Shown here: positions 43,026 to 53,357 of the stretch, in pieces
How positions within the stretch are numbered: the first letter of the stretch is position 1
Layout: every line of letters begins with the position of its first letter
Source of the DNA: Pseudomonas mosselii
GTDB lineage: Bacteria > Pseudomonadota > Gammaproteobacteria > Pseudomonadales > Pseudomonadaceae
Reading direction: 5' to 3'
DNA: 64,000 nt
NCBI RefSeq assembly: GCF_005796105.1
Contig: NZ_VAUO01000009.1
Span: forward strand, 161,447 to 225,446
Notes under the pieces: generated by a model
The model's database searches: none
Told to the model about the DNA's origin: nothing
What the model saw: only the letters and a program-made list of their open reading frames with translations
Made by a program: the position numbers and the translations under genes

Positions 43026-44312
43026 TCACCCGACAGGATTGTCATGAATGATCCGCCCCGCCTCGCCGGGTCGATCGATGTACAAAGCCTCCAGTGCGCT
43101 GTCGCGCATGCCCAGCGGGGTATTCCAGTGCGCTGAGGTGTGCAGGTAGCGCCTGCGAAGCAGGGCGTGTTCGGCCTCAGTCAAGGGCACCGCCGAGTGC
43201 TCGCCCAGCGCCTGCGCATGCAGTTTGCGGCTGATCGGTAGCAGTTCCTGAGGCAACCGATGCGCAGGGTCCTGCCCAAGTGCCGCGAACGGCACCCCGG
43301 CGCGCACCGCCAGCTCACGCATGATGCTCAGGTACACCCGCGACAGGTGCCCGCTCACCTCGCGCTCACGGTAGACCGCAGCGAAGACCTCCTTCTGCGC
43401 CACCTCCCAGCGCTCGGGACTAGGCGCCAGGGGCCTCTCCCAGGTCAGCACCGCAGGCCTGGGATGCTCCAGCTGGGCGAAGTTCGATTCCAGCAAGGCC
43501 AAGGCCTCACGGTAGACCGCCGTACGCTCGGCCGGGGTCGCCTGCGCGACGCGGTTGGCACGCGGCTTGGTCAATAGCACCTGCTCGCGCATCGATTCCA
43601 GGTAACCGCCGCCGATGTCCGAATGCACCCCTGGCATGACGATGTCGTTGCCACTGCGCAGCAACGGGAAGTTGCGTCGCCGCTCATTCGCGGCCACCAG
43701 TTGCACCTGATGCCTGGCCAAGCCATCGCGCAGTCCAAGGCGCAGGCCTGCGTAGCGTGTGTTGGCCGGGTCGAAGTTCGCGCTTAGCGGCGCGACGATA
43801 GCCGCCACCGTGTCGAACAGGCCAATGAAATGGATGATCCGCGCCCCTTCCAGCTCCATCGGCAAGCGGGCAGCGCTCTGCGTCAGCAGGTTGGCCAGGT
43901 GCCGGGCCGCCGCCGCACCGCGACTGAAGCCAAACAGGTCGAACACCAGCGTAGCGTCTTCGCTCTGCGCTTGTCCGGCGCGGTACTCGCGCAACACCCC
44001 CGCGATGTGCTGCAACGCCTCGGACACGCGCGCCATGACGCCGTGCGGACCTCGGCCAGTGGCCTGACTGAACCACGAGTCGGCCTCGCCCTCAACGGTG
44101 CCGACGCCTTGCACGTAACACTTGAAATAGACACATCCCTGCACAAGCCCGCTTGGGTACAGCGCATGCAGGAGCGCGACGTTGCTGCGCGCATTGGCAT
44201 AACTGCCCAGCGCAGGCCTGTCGGACTGGTCAGGCCGAGTAGCGGCATTGTCTTGATTGTTACCGGTGCCATCGAAGAAGACGCCCACCCGCAGTGTGTT
44301 GGTGTACTCCAT
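43026..44312 (-). CDS. DUF2235 lipase-like protein (Tle1-type alpha/beta hydrolase)
   Basis: This 428-residue protein has the DUF2235 opening LRVGVFFDGTGNN (about 7-19), the nucleophile elbow GFSRGAAAARHLANL with Ser130, the acid region GLFDTVAAI (about 177) and VHSDIGGGYLE (about 241). This is the layout of Tle1 phospholipase effectors of type VI secretion, although many DUF2235 proteins are not secreted. No VgrG, PAAR or immunity gene is adjacent, so the export route is unproven. ATG 44312 has AGGGG upstream. It has no signal peptide. Confidence 0.8.
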   Translation of the reverse strand: MEYTNTLRVGVFFDGTGNNQDNAATRPDQSDRPALGSYANARSNVALLHALYPSGLVQGCVYFKCYVQGVGTVEGEADSWFSQATGRGPHGVMARVSEALQHIAGVLREYRAGQAQSEDATLVFDLFGFSRGAAAARHLANLLTQSAARLPMELEGARIIHFIGLFDTVAAIVAPLSANFDPANTRYAGLRLGLRDGLARHQVQLVAANERRRNFPLLRSGNDIVMPGVHSDIGGGYLESMREQVLLTKPRANRVAQATPAERTAVYREALALLESNFAQLEHPRPAVLTWERPLAPSPERWEVAQKEVFAAVYREREVSGHLSRVYLSIMRELAVRAGVPFAALGQDPAHRLPQELLPISRKLHAQALGEHSAVPLTEAEHALLRRRYLHTSAHWNTPLGMRDSALEALYIDRPGEAGRIIHDNPVG

Positions 44313-44518
44313 TGCCCTGCCCCTCGTGGATTCGAAGGTATGCAGCAAGCAACGAAAGGCGCTGTCGATGAATCAGCAAACCCGCAAGGTAAGCGCGGAC
44401 TTTTCGCGTTTTTTACCCAACGCCATTGGTCGGCGCCCCCCCGGATGCATTAAAGTATCACCCCTCTGCCCGGCGACCGCCCCTGCGCGCCCAGGCCCAT
44501 CTCCAGGAACCGTCTACG

Positions 44519-45478
<960 letters not shown>

Positions 45479-45482
45479 CGCC

Positions 45483-46427
45483 ATGCCCACCACCCACCTG
45501 GCCGAACCCGGCATCCGCATCGGCCTGTCCGAGCTGATCGACATGCGCCACCGCGTGCGCGAGATTCAGCTGTTTTCCAGGCCCGGCCAGCGCAGCCCGC
45601 TGGTGGGCCTACACCACTCCAAGCTGCGTGGGCGCGGCGTGGACTTCGACCAGGTGCGGGTGTATCAAGCCGGCGACGATGTGCGCAACATCGACTGGCG
45701 CGTCACCGCGCGTACCCAGGAGCCCCACACCAAGCTGTTCCACGAAGAGCGCGAACGGCCGATATTCATCATGGTCGAGCAAAGCCAGCGGCTGTTCTTC
45801 GGTTCGGGCCTGATGTTCAAGTCGGTGCTTGCCGCTCAGGCAGCCGCGCTGTTCGGTTGGGCCGCGCTGGGCCACAACGACCGTATCGGCGGGCTGGTGT
45901 TCGGCGACAACGAAAACCACGAGATCAAGCCACGGCGCAGCAAGCAGAGTCTGCTGCAGTTACTCAACCGCCTGGCGCGGATCAACCAGGCCCTGCACAC
46001 CGAAGCTGCGCCCCAACCCGACAGCCTGGGCCTGGCGCTGCGCCGGGCGCGCGAGGTGCTACGCCCAGGCAGCCTGGCCATTGTCATCTGCGACGAACGC
46101 GCCTTGAGCGCCAACGTCGAGCAACACCTGGCCATGCTTTCGCGCCATTGCGACGTGTTGCTGCTGCCGGTCAGCGATCCCCTCGACCATGCCCTGCCCG
46201 CCGCTGGCCTGCTGCGTTTCGCCCAGCGCGGTGCCCTGCTCGAACTCGACACCCTCGACCCCAACCTGCGCCAGGCCTACCGCGAACAGGCCGAAGCACG
46301 CATCGAGCGCTGGGAACTGCTGGCGCAGAAGCTTCGGGTGGTGCTGATGCCACTGAGCACGCAAAGCGAGATGATCGAGCAATTGCGCGAGTACCTGAAT
46401 GCCCAACGCCCGCGGAGCGCATCATGA
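45483..46427 (+). CDS. DUF58 domain-containing protein
   Basis: This 314-residue protein has the DUF58 core DVRNIDWRVTARTQEPHTKLFHEERERPIFIMVE near the middle, which is the diagnostic signature. A VWA-like fold follows. Such proteins are almost always encoded next to a MoxR ATPase and are thought to be its client or adaptor. ATG 45483 lies 4 bp after the MoxR stop. It ends 13 bp before the DUF4381 gene. There is no signal peptide; it is likely cytoplasmic or peripheral to the inner membrane. Confidence 0.9.
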   Translation: MPTTHLAEPGIRIGLSELIDMRHRVREIQLFSRPGQRSPLVGLHHSKLRGRGVDFDQVRVYQAGDDVRNIDWRVTARTQEPHTKLFHEERERPIFIMVEQSQRLFFGSGLMFKSVLAAQAAALFGWAALGHNDRIGGLVFGDNENHEIKPRRSKQSLLQLLNRLARINQALHTEAAPQPDSLGLALRRAREVLRPGSLAIVICDERALSANVEQHLAMLSRHCDVLLLPVSDPLDHALPAAGLLRFAQRGALLELDTLDPNLRQAYREQAEARIERWELLAQKLRVVLMPLSTQSEMIEQLREYLNAQRPRSAS

Positions 46428-46440
46428 TGAGCCGCAGAAG

Positions 46441-46935
46441 ATGAACCCGTTGGATCAGTTGCAACCGCTGATCAGCCCACCGGCAATCGGCCTGTGGCCA
46501 CCGGCGCCTGGATGGTGGCTGCTGCTCGCGCTGCTGCCGTTGCTGGGGTGGGGCCTGTGGCGGGTGCGTCACTGGCGGCCGGGCAAGCGTAAAGTGGTAC
46601 GTGCCGAACAACCCCTGGACCCGGTGCGCCTGGAAGCCCTGGCCGAGTTGGCCCGCCTGCCACGCCCCTACGACGGTGCACCAGCCGGCGCCTGGCTGCA
46701 GCAGATCAACGCCCTGCTCAAACGCCTGTGCCGCAACCACTACCCAGGGGCCAACAGTCATACCCTCAATGGCCGACAATGGCTGGCATTTCTCGATAAC
46801 CGCTGCCCCGCCGCCGGACTGACGCGCTGGATGGTATTGGTCGAAGGCGCCTACAAACCTGAGTGCAAGCTCGACGACAAAGCCATTGCCGGGCTCGCCC
46901 AGGCGGTGGAAACCTGGATCCGCAAGCATGTTTGA
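46441..46935 (+). CDS. DUF4381 membrane protein
   Basis: This 164-residue protein has one hydrophobic helix (about residues 18-38, PPAPGWWLLLALLPLLGWGLW) followed by a soluble alpha-helical domain. The sequence and position fit the DUF4381 family found between DUF58 and the first VWA gene in Bat-type operons. It probably anchors or scaffolds the complex at the inner membrane. ATG 46441 is a few bases after the DUF58 stop and its end overlaps the next gene (ATG 46928). Confidence 0.8.
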   Translation: MNPLDQLQPLISPPAIGLWPPAPGWWLLLALLPLLGWGLWRVRHWRPGKRKVVRAEQPLDPVRLEALAELARLPRPYDGAPAGAWLQQINALLKRLCRNHYPGANSHTLNGRQWLAFLDNRCPAAGLTRWMVLVEGAYKPECKLDDKAIAGLAQAVETWIRKHV

Positions 46936-48004
46936 ACTGGCCTGGCCCTGGCTTTTCGTGCTGTTACCCCTGCCGTGGCTGGCACGCCTGGTGCTGCCTG
47001 CTGCCGACAGCGGGGAGCCGGTGCTGAAGGTGGGCTTTCTCGATGAACTCGAAGGCCTGGCCGGGCGTCGCGCCCGGCTGAACCTGCCGACCTGGCGGCA
47101 GCAGGCGCCGTTCATCCTGATCTGGCTGCTGCTGTTGCTCGCCGCCGCCCGCCCGCAATGGCTCGGTGAGCCGGTTCCCGTGTCGGCCAGCGGACGCGAC
47201 CTGCTGGTGGCGGTGGATGTGTCCGGCTCCATGGACTTCCCCGACATGCAGTGGCAAGGCGACGAAATCAGCCGCCTGGACCTGGTCAAGGCGTTGATGG
47301 GCGACTTTCTCCAGGACCGCCAGGGCGATCGAGTGGGCCTGATCCTGTTCGGCAGCCAAGCCTACCTGCAAGCTCCGCTGACCTTCGACCGACGCACCGT
47401 GCGCACCTTCCTCGACGAAGCGCAGATCGGCATTGCCGGCAAGAACACCGCCGTGGGCGATGCCATTGGCCTGGCGGTCAAGCGTCTGCGCCAGCGCCCG
47501 GCACAAAGCCGCGTGCTGATCCTGATCACCGACGGTGCCAACAACGGCGGGCAGATCCACCCACTGACCGCCGCCCGCCTGGCCGCGCAGGAAGGCGTAA
47601 GGGTCTACACCATTGGCATCGGCGCCAACCCCGAAGCCAGTGGTACCCCAGGCCTACTGGGGCTGAACCCGAGCCTGGACCTGGACGAGGCGTCACTCAA
47701 GGAAATCGCCGACATCACCCACGGCGCCTACTTCCGTGCCCACGATGGCGCCGAACTCGACGCCATCGGCGACACCCTCGACCAACTGGAGCCGGTAGCC
47801 CAGCAGCCCACCCAGGCACGCACCGCCAAGGAACTGTACGCCTGGCCACTGGCCTTGGCCCTGCTGTTGAGCCTGTTGCTGGTGATTGCCGTGCAATGGC
47901 CCGACAACCGGTTGCAGCGCCTGCTACGCAAGCCGCGCTTCCTGCAACCTCACCCGGAATGGCGCCAGCGCCTCAAGCGCCTGCGCCTGAGGAGGCGGCG
48001 ATGA
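46928..48004 (+). CDS. VWA-domain membrane protein, BatA type
   Basis: This 358-residue protein has helices at about 5-22 and 60-77, a von Willebrand A domain (about 90-285), and a C-terminal helix (about 300-320). The MIDAS metal site is intact: DVSGS (97-101), the conserved T in GKNTAVGDA, and D in LITDGANNG. It is anchored to the inner membrane with the VWA domain exposed, probably to bind partners through Mg2+. The gene overlaps the DUF4381 gene at its start and the next VWA gene by ATGA, so all are coupled. Confidence 0.92.
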   Translation: MFELAWPWLFVLLPLPWLARLVLPAADSGEPVLKVGFLDELEGLAGRRARLNLPTWRQQAPFILIWLLLLLAAARPQWLGEPVPVSASGRDLLVAVDVSGSMDFPDMQWQGDEISRLDLVKALMGDFLQDRQGDRVGLILFGSQAYLQAPLTFDRRTVRTFLDEAQIGIAGKNTAVGDAIGLAVKRLRQRPAQSRVLILITDGANNGGQIHPLTAARLAAQEGVRVYTIGIGANPEASGTPGLLGLNPSLDLDEASLKEIADITHGAYFRAHDGAELDAIGDTLDQLEPVAQQPTQARTAKELYAWPLALALLLSLLLVIAVQWPDNRLQRLLRKPRFLQPHPEWRQRLKRLRLRRRR

Positions 48005-49722
48005 TCGACCTTTGGCCGCAATGGCTACGCCCACTCTGGCTGCTGGTTGTTCCGCTGCTCGGCTGGCTGCTGTTCAAGCTCTGGCACCGGCGCAAGCGCG
48101 CCGGGCGCTGGCAACTGATCCTGCCACAGGCCTTTCACGCGGTGCTGCTCGGTGGCGGCAACGGCAATACCAGCAAGTTGCCGTGGATCGCCCTGGGCCT
48201 GGCCTGGCTGCTGGTCGTCCTGGCCCTGCTGGGCCCCAGCTGGCAACGCCTGGAAGATACCCGGCAGCGCCCGGCCGATCCATTGGTGATCCTGCTCGAA
48301 CTCACCCCGCAGATGCTGGCCAAAGACAGCCCCCCCAGTCGCCTGGAGCAGGCCCGGCGCAAGATCCTCGACCTGCTCGAACACCGCAGCGACAGCCAGA
48401 CCGCGCTGATCGTCTATGCAGGCTCGGCCCACACCTTGGTGCCGCTGTCGGACGATCTGGGCACTACCCGCAACCTGCTCGAAGCCATCGATCCATCGAT
48501 CATGCCGCAGCCCGGCCAACGCGCCGACCTGGCTGTGCAGAAAGGCCTGGCACTGCTGGCCCAGAGCGGCCTCGGCCAAGGCCGATTGTTGTTGATCGGC
48601 TCCTCGCTGAGCAACGCCGAGCGCGACGGCATCGTCAAGGCTCTTGGGCGCCAGGGCCCGAGCCTGCTGATGCTGGGCATCGGCAGCGCCGAGGGTGCGC
48701 CGGTGCGCCAAGCCAATGGTGAATACCTCAAGGACGAGCATGGCGGCATCCTGCTGCCACGCCTGGACAGCGCTTCGCTCAAGGCCTTCGTCAGTGGCAC
48801 CGGCGGGCGCTACCGCCACGCCCGCATCGACGACCTCGACCTGCGCGGCCTAGGCCTGTTCGACAACCCGCGACTGCTGCGCGATGACGGCCAGACCGTG
48901 CAGTTGGACAGCTGGGCCGACCAGGGCTACTGGCTGCTACTGCCCCTGCTGCTGCTCGCCGCCTGCGCCGGCAGACGCGGCTGGCTGTTCTGCCTGCCGT
49001 TGTTGCTGGCCCTGCCACAACCGAGCCAGGCCTTCGAGTTCAACGACCTATGGCTACGCCCCGACCAGCAGGGCCAACGTCTGCTCGAACACCAGCAGCC
49101 ACTCGCTGCGGCGCGCCACTTCGAGAACCCGCAGTGGCGCGGCATGGCCCTGTACCAAGCGGGTGACTTCGAAGGCGCCGCTGCGGCATTCGCCCAGGGC
49201 AACAACGCCGCCGCCCACTACAATCGAGGCAACGCACTGGCCCGCGCCGGTGAGTTGGAAGCGGCTCTGGACGCCTATGAACAGGCCCTGGAGCGCCAGC
49301 CCGAACTCAAGGCCGCGCTGGACAACCAGGCCCTGGTGCAACAACTGCTGCAACAGCGTCAGGCCAAGGCCGAGGCGCAGCAACACAACGACGCTGACGC
49401 CCAAGGCAGCCCCGGCAAGCAGACCGAGGGCAACAGCAGCTCGTCCAGCGGCCAAGCCGAAGGCTCACCGGGCAACGACGAGCAGGCCCAGGCGCAAGGT
49501 TCGAACAACAGCACCAGCACGACCCAGGCGCCACCGGGTAACGCCGATGGCAATGACGACAGCGTCACCCAGCCGCCTCAACGGCCGGCCTCCACCAGCC
49601 TCGACGCCGAACAGCGCCAGGCTCTGGAACAATGGTTGCGGGAAATCCCCGACAACCCGGCCGAGCTGCTACGGCGCAAATTCTGGTATGAACAGCAATT
49701 GCATCAGGAAACCCCACGATGA
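48001..49722 (+). CDS. VWA-TPR protein, BatB/BatC fusion type
   Basis: This 573-residue protein joins a VWA domain (about 93-290) with N-terminal helices, a membrane segment near 320-345, a TPR region (about 395-440, HYNRGNALARAGELEAALDAYEQAL), and a low-complexity Gln/Ser/Asn-rich tail (about 450-520). It therefore combines what Bacteroides encodes as BatB and BatC. The MIDAS metal site is degenerate: the expected DxSxS reads ELTPQ (100-104), so it is unlikely to bind metal in the usual way. It starts at ATG 48001 with ATGA overlap from BatA and overlaps BatD by four bases. Confidence 0.88.
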   Translation: MIDLWPQWLRPLWLLVVPLLGWLLFKLWHRRKRAGRWQLILPQAFHAVLLGGGNGNTSKLPWIALGLAWLLVVLALLGPSWQRLEDTRQRPADPLVILLELTPQMLAKDSPPSRLEQARRKILDLLEHRSDSQTALIVYAGSAHTLVPLSDDLGTTRNLLEAIDPSIMPQPGQRADLAVQKGLALLAQSGLGQGRLLLIGSSLSNAERDGIVKALGRQGPSLLMLGIGSAEGAPVRQANGEYLKDEHGGILLPRLDSASLKAFVSGTGGRYRHARIDDLDLRGLGLFDNPRLLRDDGQTVQLDSWADQGYWLLLPLLLLAACAGRRGWLFCLPLLLALPQPSQAFEFNDLWLRPDQQGQRLLEHQQPLAAARHFENPQWRGMALYQAGDFEGAAAAFAQGNNAAAHYNRGNALARAGELEAALDAYEQALERQPELKAALDNQALVQQLLQQRQAKAEAQQHNDADAQGSPGKQTEGNSSSSSGQAEGSPGNDEQAQAQGSNNSTSTTQAPPGNADGNDDSVTQPPQRPASTSLDAEQRQALEQWLREIPDNPAELLRRKFWYEQQLHQETPR

Positions 49723-51344
49723 GTCGCCTCGGCGCCTTACTGCTCGGTCTGCTGTGGAGCCTCGCGGCCTTGGCCGACCCCACCCTGCAGGCCAGTGTCG
49801 ACCGCACGCGCCTGGAGGCCGGTGAAACCCTGGAACTCACCCTCGAGAGCCAGGACGTCACCCAATTCGGCAAGCCCGACCTGCGCGCCCTGGACAGCGA
49901 CTTCGAGGTGCGCGGCACGCGCCAGCTCAACAGCCTGCACAGTCTCGATGGCGAAACCCGCGCCAGCACACGCTGGATCATCACCTTGCTGCCACGGCGT
50001 AGCGGCAGCCTGCGTATCCCCGAACTGCAACTGGGCCAGGCACGCAGCCAGGCGATCGAGCTGCAAGTGCAGCAAGCCGACAGCCAGCGCCCGGACATCG
50101 CCTCGCAGGTGTTCATCGAAACTACCCTGGACAGCACCGAGGTCTACGTCCAGGCCCAGGCCGTACTGACCGTGCGCATCTACCATTCGGTGGCGCTGTA
50201 CGACGACAGCAGCCTCACCCCGCTACAGTTGGACAATGCCAAGGTCGACCCACTGGGCGAGTCGCGCACTTACGAAAAAGACATCAACGGTGTGCGCCAC
50301 GGCGTCATTGAAACGCGCTACGCGATCTACCCGCAGCAAAGCGGCGCGCTGGAAATCCCGCCACTGACCTTTACCGCCACCGCCGCCGACAACGGCGAGC
50401 AACCTGCAGGTACACCACGGGTCGGGCGCCAGGTGCAGGTCAGCTCGCAGCCCCTGCAATTGACCGTCAAGCCGATTCCAGCCAGCTATCCAAAGAATCG
50501 CCCGTGGTTGCCGGCGCGCAGCCTGACCCTCGAAGAGCGCTGGAACCCGGACCCAGCCAGCCAGCCCACGCAGATCGGCGATTCGCTGACACGCAACGTG
50601 ACGCTGCGCGCCGAAGGGCTGTCCAGTACCCAACTGCCGCCGCTGCCAGCCACCGAGGCAGTAGGCCTGCGCCGTTACCCCGACCAACCCCTGCTGCGCA
50701 ACGAGATCAGTGAACGCGGCATGCTCGGCAACCGCGAGGAACGCGAGGCCCTGGTGCCGACCCACAGCGGCGAACTGAGCCTGCCTGCGCTGGAGGTCAG
50801 TTGGTGGAATACCCTCGAAGACCACCTCGAACAGAGCAGCCTGCCAGCGCGCACCCTGAACGTGCAGGATAACCCCGCGCTAAGTGCCGACACGCCGGTC
50901 AGCGACGGCAGTACGCGCCAGCACCCGTTGTGGCCTTGGCAACTGGCCACGCTGCTGTTCGCACTGACCAGCGTGCTCGGCTTCGCCCTGTGGTGGCGCG
51001 CCCGCTCGCAGCCGGCGGTGCTGCGCGCCGCACAAAGCGGCCCGAGCCCGCGCACCCTGCTGGACGATCTCAAACGTGCCTGCCAGGCCAACGACCCGCA
51101 GGCGACCCGTCAGGCCCTGGATGCGTGGGCCCGGCAGCAGCCGGAAACCCTGGCCGAGATGGCGGCGCGCTTCGTGCCGCTGTCCGATGCGCTGGATGGG
51201 CTGAACGGGGCGTTGTACAGCGAGACGGGCCAATACTGGCAGGGCGATGAGCTATGGCGGGCGATTGGCGCCATTCCGCCTGCCGAGCAGGTGAAGGCGC
51301 CGAGCGGCGAGTCGGGCAACCTGCCCCCGCTATATCCGAAGTGA
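49719..51344 (+). CDS. BatD-like protein
   Basis: This 541-residue protein has a signal peptide (MSRLGALLLGLLWSLAALA), a long periplasmic beta-rich region of repeated Ig-like domains, and one helix near residues 405-425 (LWPWQLATLLFALTSVLGFAL), followed by a cytoplasmic tail. This agrees with BatD ('oxygen tolerance') proteins. It is the last gene of the MoxR-Bat operon and overlaps the previous gene by four bases. It likely carries the periplasmic face of the complex. Confidence 0.88.
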   Translation: MSRLGALLLGLLWSLAALADPTLQASVDRTRLEAGETLELTLESQDVTQFGKPDLRALDSDFEVRGTRQLNSLHSLDGETRASTRWIITLLPRRSGSLRIPELQLGQARSQAIELQVQQADSQRPDIASQVFIETTLDSTEVYVQAQAVLTVRIYHSVALYDDSSLTPLQLDNAKVDPLGESRTYEKDINGVRHGVIETRYAIYPQQSGALEIPPLTFTATAADNGEQPAGTPRVGRQVQVSSQPLQLTVKPIPASYPKNRPWLPARSLTLEERWNPDPASQPTQIGDSLTRNVTLRAEGLSSTQLPPLPATEAVGLRRYPDQPLLRNEISERGMLGNREEREALVPTHSGELSLPALEVSWWNTLEDHLEQSSLPARTLNVQDNPALSADTPVSDGSTRQHPLWPWQLATLLFALTSVLGFALWWRARSQPAVLRAAQSGPSPRTLLDDLKRACQANDPQATRQALDAWARQQPETLAEMAARFVPLSDALDGLNGALYSETGQYWQGDELWRAIGAIPPAEQVKAPSGESGNLPPLYPK

Positions 51345-51381
51345 CAGAGCGGCGGCAAGTACGCTCAAGGCTTGGACATGG

Positions 51382-51801
51382 TTACTTTTCGAACGGGTTC
51401 CAGCCCTGCCGGCCCTTCACCTCTTTGAGGTAATAGGCATAGTTGGTCACACTGGCCCACATCATCGCAAAGGCAATGTTCAGACCGGTGTCCAGGGCAC
51501 GCGGCAATTCGGTCTCGGTAAAGACTTCGTACATGCCGAGCGCCACGCCCACCACCATGGTGATGCCCAGCAGCGCTAGATTCTTCTTCCACAGGCCCAG
51601 CACGAACAAGTAGATCGGGCCAAAGAAGAGTGCGATGAAGTTCAGGTTGAGCAACAACCGCTTGCCGGCAGGCAGTGCCTTGAATGCCTCATTGTAAGCC
51701 TGGCTGCCAGGGTAGCCATGCGCCTCGAAGAACGCGAAACGCTCCTGCCATTTGGGCTTGTAGCGATTCAAGTCGAGCTGAGGTTGCGGAATACTTTCCA
51801 T
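51382..51801 (-). CDS. DUF2628-like membrane protein, 139 aa
   Basis: This protein has a soluble N-terminus (NRYKPKWQERFAFFEAHGYPGS) and then three hydrophobic helices (about 46-120). It resembles the DUF2628 family, small inner-membrane proteins of unknown role. ATG 51801 has AGGAAAG upstream, and is chosen over the longer frame to 51918. It faces away from sbcD and stands alone. Confidence 0.75.
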   Translation of the reverse strand: MESIPQPQLDLNRYKPKWQERFAFFEAHGYPGSQAYNEAFKALPAGKRLLLNLNFIALFFGPIYLFVLGLWKKNLALLGITMVVGVALGMYEVFTETELPRALDTGLNIAFAMMWASVTNYAYYLKEVKGRQGWNPFEK

Positions 51802-52118
51802 TTTCTTTCCTTTCAAACACTGTTCAGTGGACATCGACGGCCGCCAGATCCGTGGTGCCGAGCATTGCGTTTGCCCCCTTGGTTGCTTCACCCACGACAA
51901 CATCTCGGGCCATTGCATCCGAAGGGCATCGAAGAAGAGGTGGGAGACAGCGAGGGTGCATCATCAAACATCCTTGTTTCAAAATATTTAACCATCTCGC
52001 CGGATAGCGAACAACCCGAGGCGTGCGCATGCCAGTGCGCAGGCCCAAGTTGGGTTACCATACGCGCCCTTCCGAGCACCTTTCAGGCCTTGCCTGACTC
52101 GACACCTACAGGTCATTC

Positions 52119-53357
52119 ATGCGTCTGTTTCACACTTCCGACTGGCACCTGGGCCAGAGCCTGCACGGCCAGGAACGCGACTTCGAACATGCCTGCTTCC
52201 TCGACTGGCTGCTGGGCCAACTGCGCCTGCGCCAGCCCGATGCCTTGCTGATCGCCGGCGACATTTTCGACACCGTCAACCCGCCGGTCAAAGCCCAGGA
52301 GCGCCTGTACGACTTCATCGTCCAGGCCCACGAACAGCAGCCCAAGCTGGACATCGTGATGATCGCCGGCAACCACGACTCCGGCTCGCGCATCGAGCTG
52401 CCGGCGCCGTTGATGCGTCGTCTGCGCACGCATGCCCTGGGTCGCGTGCACTGGCTCGACGAAGGCCGCTTGGACGCCGAACGCCTGCTGATCCCGCTGA
52501 GCGATGCACGCGGCAAGGTCCAGGCCTGGTGCCTGGCCCTGCCCTTCCTGCGTCCGGCCGAGGTCACCGGCCCCGGGCTTGGCGACGATTACCTGCAAGG
52601 CATCACCCAGGTGCATGCACAACTGATCGAAGCGGCGCTGAAAAAACGCAAGAAAGACCAGGCACTGATCGCCATCAGCCACGCGCACATGGCCGGCGGC
52701 AGCGTCAGCGAAGACTCCGAACGCAGTCTGATCATTGGTAACGCCGAAGCCTTACCGGCGCGGCTGTTCGACAAGGCCATCGGGTATGTCGCCCTGGGCC
52801 ACCTGCACAAGCCGCAGAAGGTCAACCGCGAGGCGCGCATCCGCTACAGTGGTGCGCCGATCCCGCTGTCGTTCGCCGAGATCAACTACCCACACCAGGT
52901 ACTCGAAGTGGAATTCTCCGGCAGTCAGCTGGTCAGCGTCGAGCCGCGTCTGGTGCCGCGCGCCGTGGCCTTGCAACGCCTCGGCCCAGCGCCCCTGGCC
53001 GAGCTGCTGCCCCTGCTCAACGACCTGCCGGTGATCGATCTGCTCGAAGACCCCAATCGCCAGCCCTGGCTCGAAGTCCGGGTACGCCTGGATGAACCAC
53101 AGCCCGACCTGCGCCAGCAGATCGAACGCGCCCTGCACGGCAAAGCCGTGCGTCTGGTGCGCATCAGCGCCGAGTATGCCGGGAGCGGACGCGAGGAGGA
53201 CGACGAACAGGCGTTCGTCGAACTTGCCCGCATGACCCCACAAGACCTGTTCGGTCGCGCTTGGGAGCAAGCCTATGGCGGCCCCGCCGACGCACAGGCC
53301 CTGGCCGACTTTGCCGAACTGTTGCAGGACGTGCTGCAAGCCGAGGAGCAGCCATGA
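52119..53357 (+). CDS. sbcD: Exonuclease subunit SbcD (Mre11 family)
   Basis: This 412-residue metallophosphoesterase is the nuclease subunit of SbcCD. It has metal-binding motifs HTSDWHLGQ (Asp8, His10), LIAGDIFDT, and AGNHD, followed by SHAHMAGG and GHLHKPQ. The complex cleaves hairpins and palindromic DNA and trims blocked ends. It overlaps sbcC by ATGA, so the subunits are made together. The upstream 200-bp gap carries no other gene. Confidence 0.95.
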   Translation: MRLFHTSDWHLGQSLHGQERDFEHACFLDWLLGQLRLRQPDALLIAGDIFDTVNPPVKAQERLYDFIVQAHEQQPKLDIVMIAGNHDSGSRIELPAPLMRRLRTHALGRVHWLDEGRLDAERLLIPLSDARGKVQAWCLALPFLRPAEVTGPGLGDDYLQGITQVHAQLIEAALKKRKKDQALIAISHAHMAGGSVSEDSERSLIIGNAEALPARLFDKAIGYVALGHLHKPQKVNREARIRYSGAPIPLSFAEINYPHQVLEVEFSGSQLVSVEPRLVPRAVALQRLGPAPLAELLPLLNDLPVIDLLEDPNRQPWLEVRVRLDEPQPDLRQQIERALHGKAVRLVRISAEYAGSGREEDDEQAFVELARMTPQDLFGRAWEQAYGGPADAQALADFAELLQDVLQAEEQP

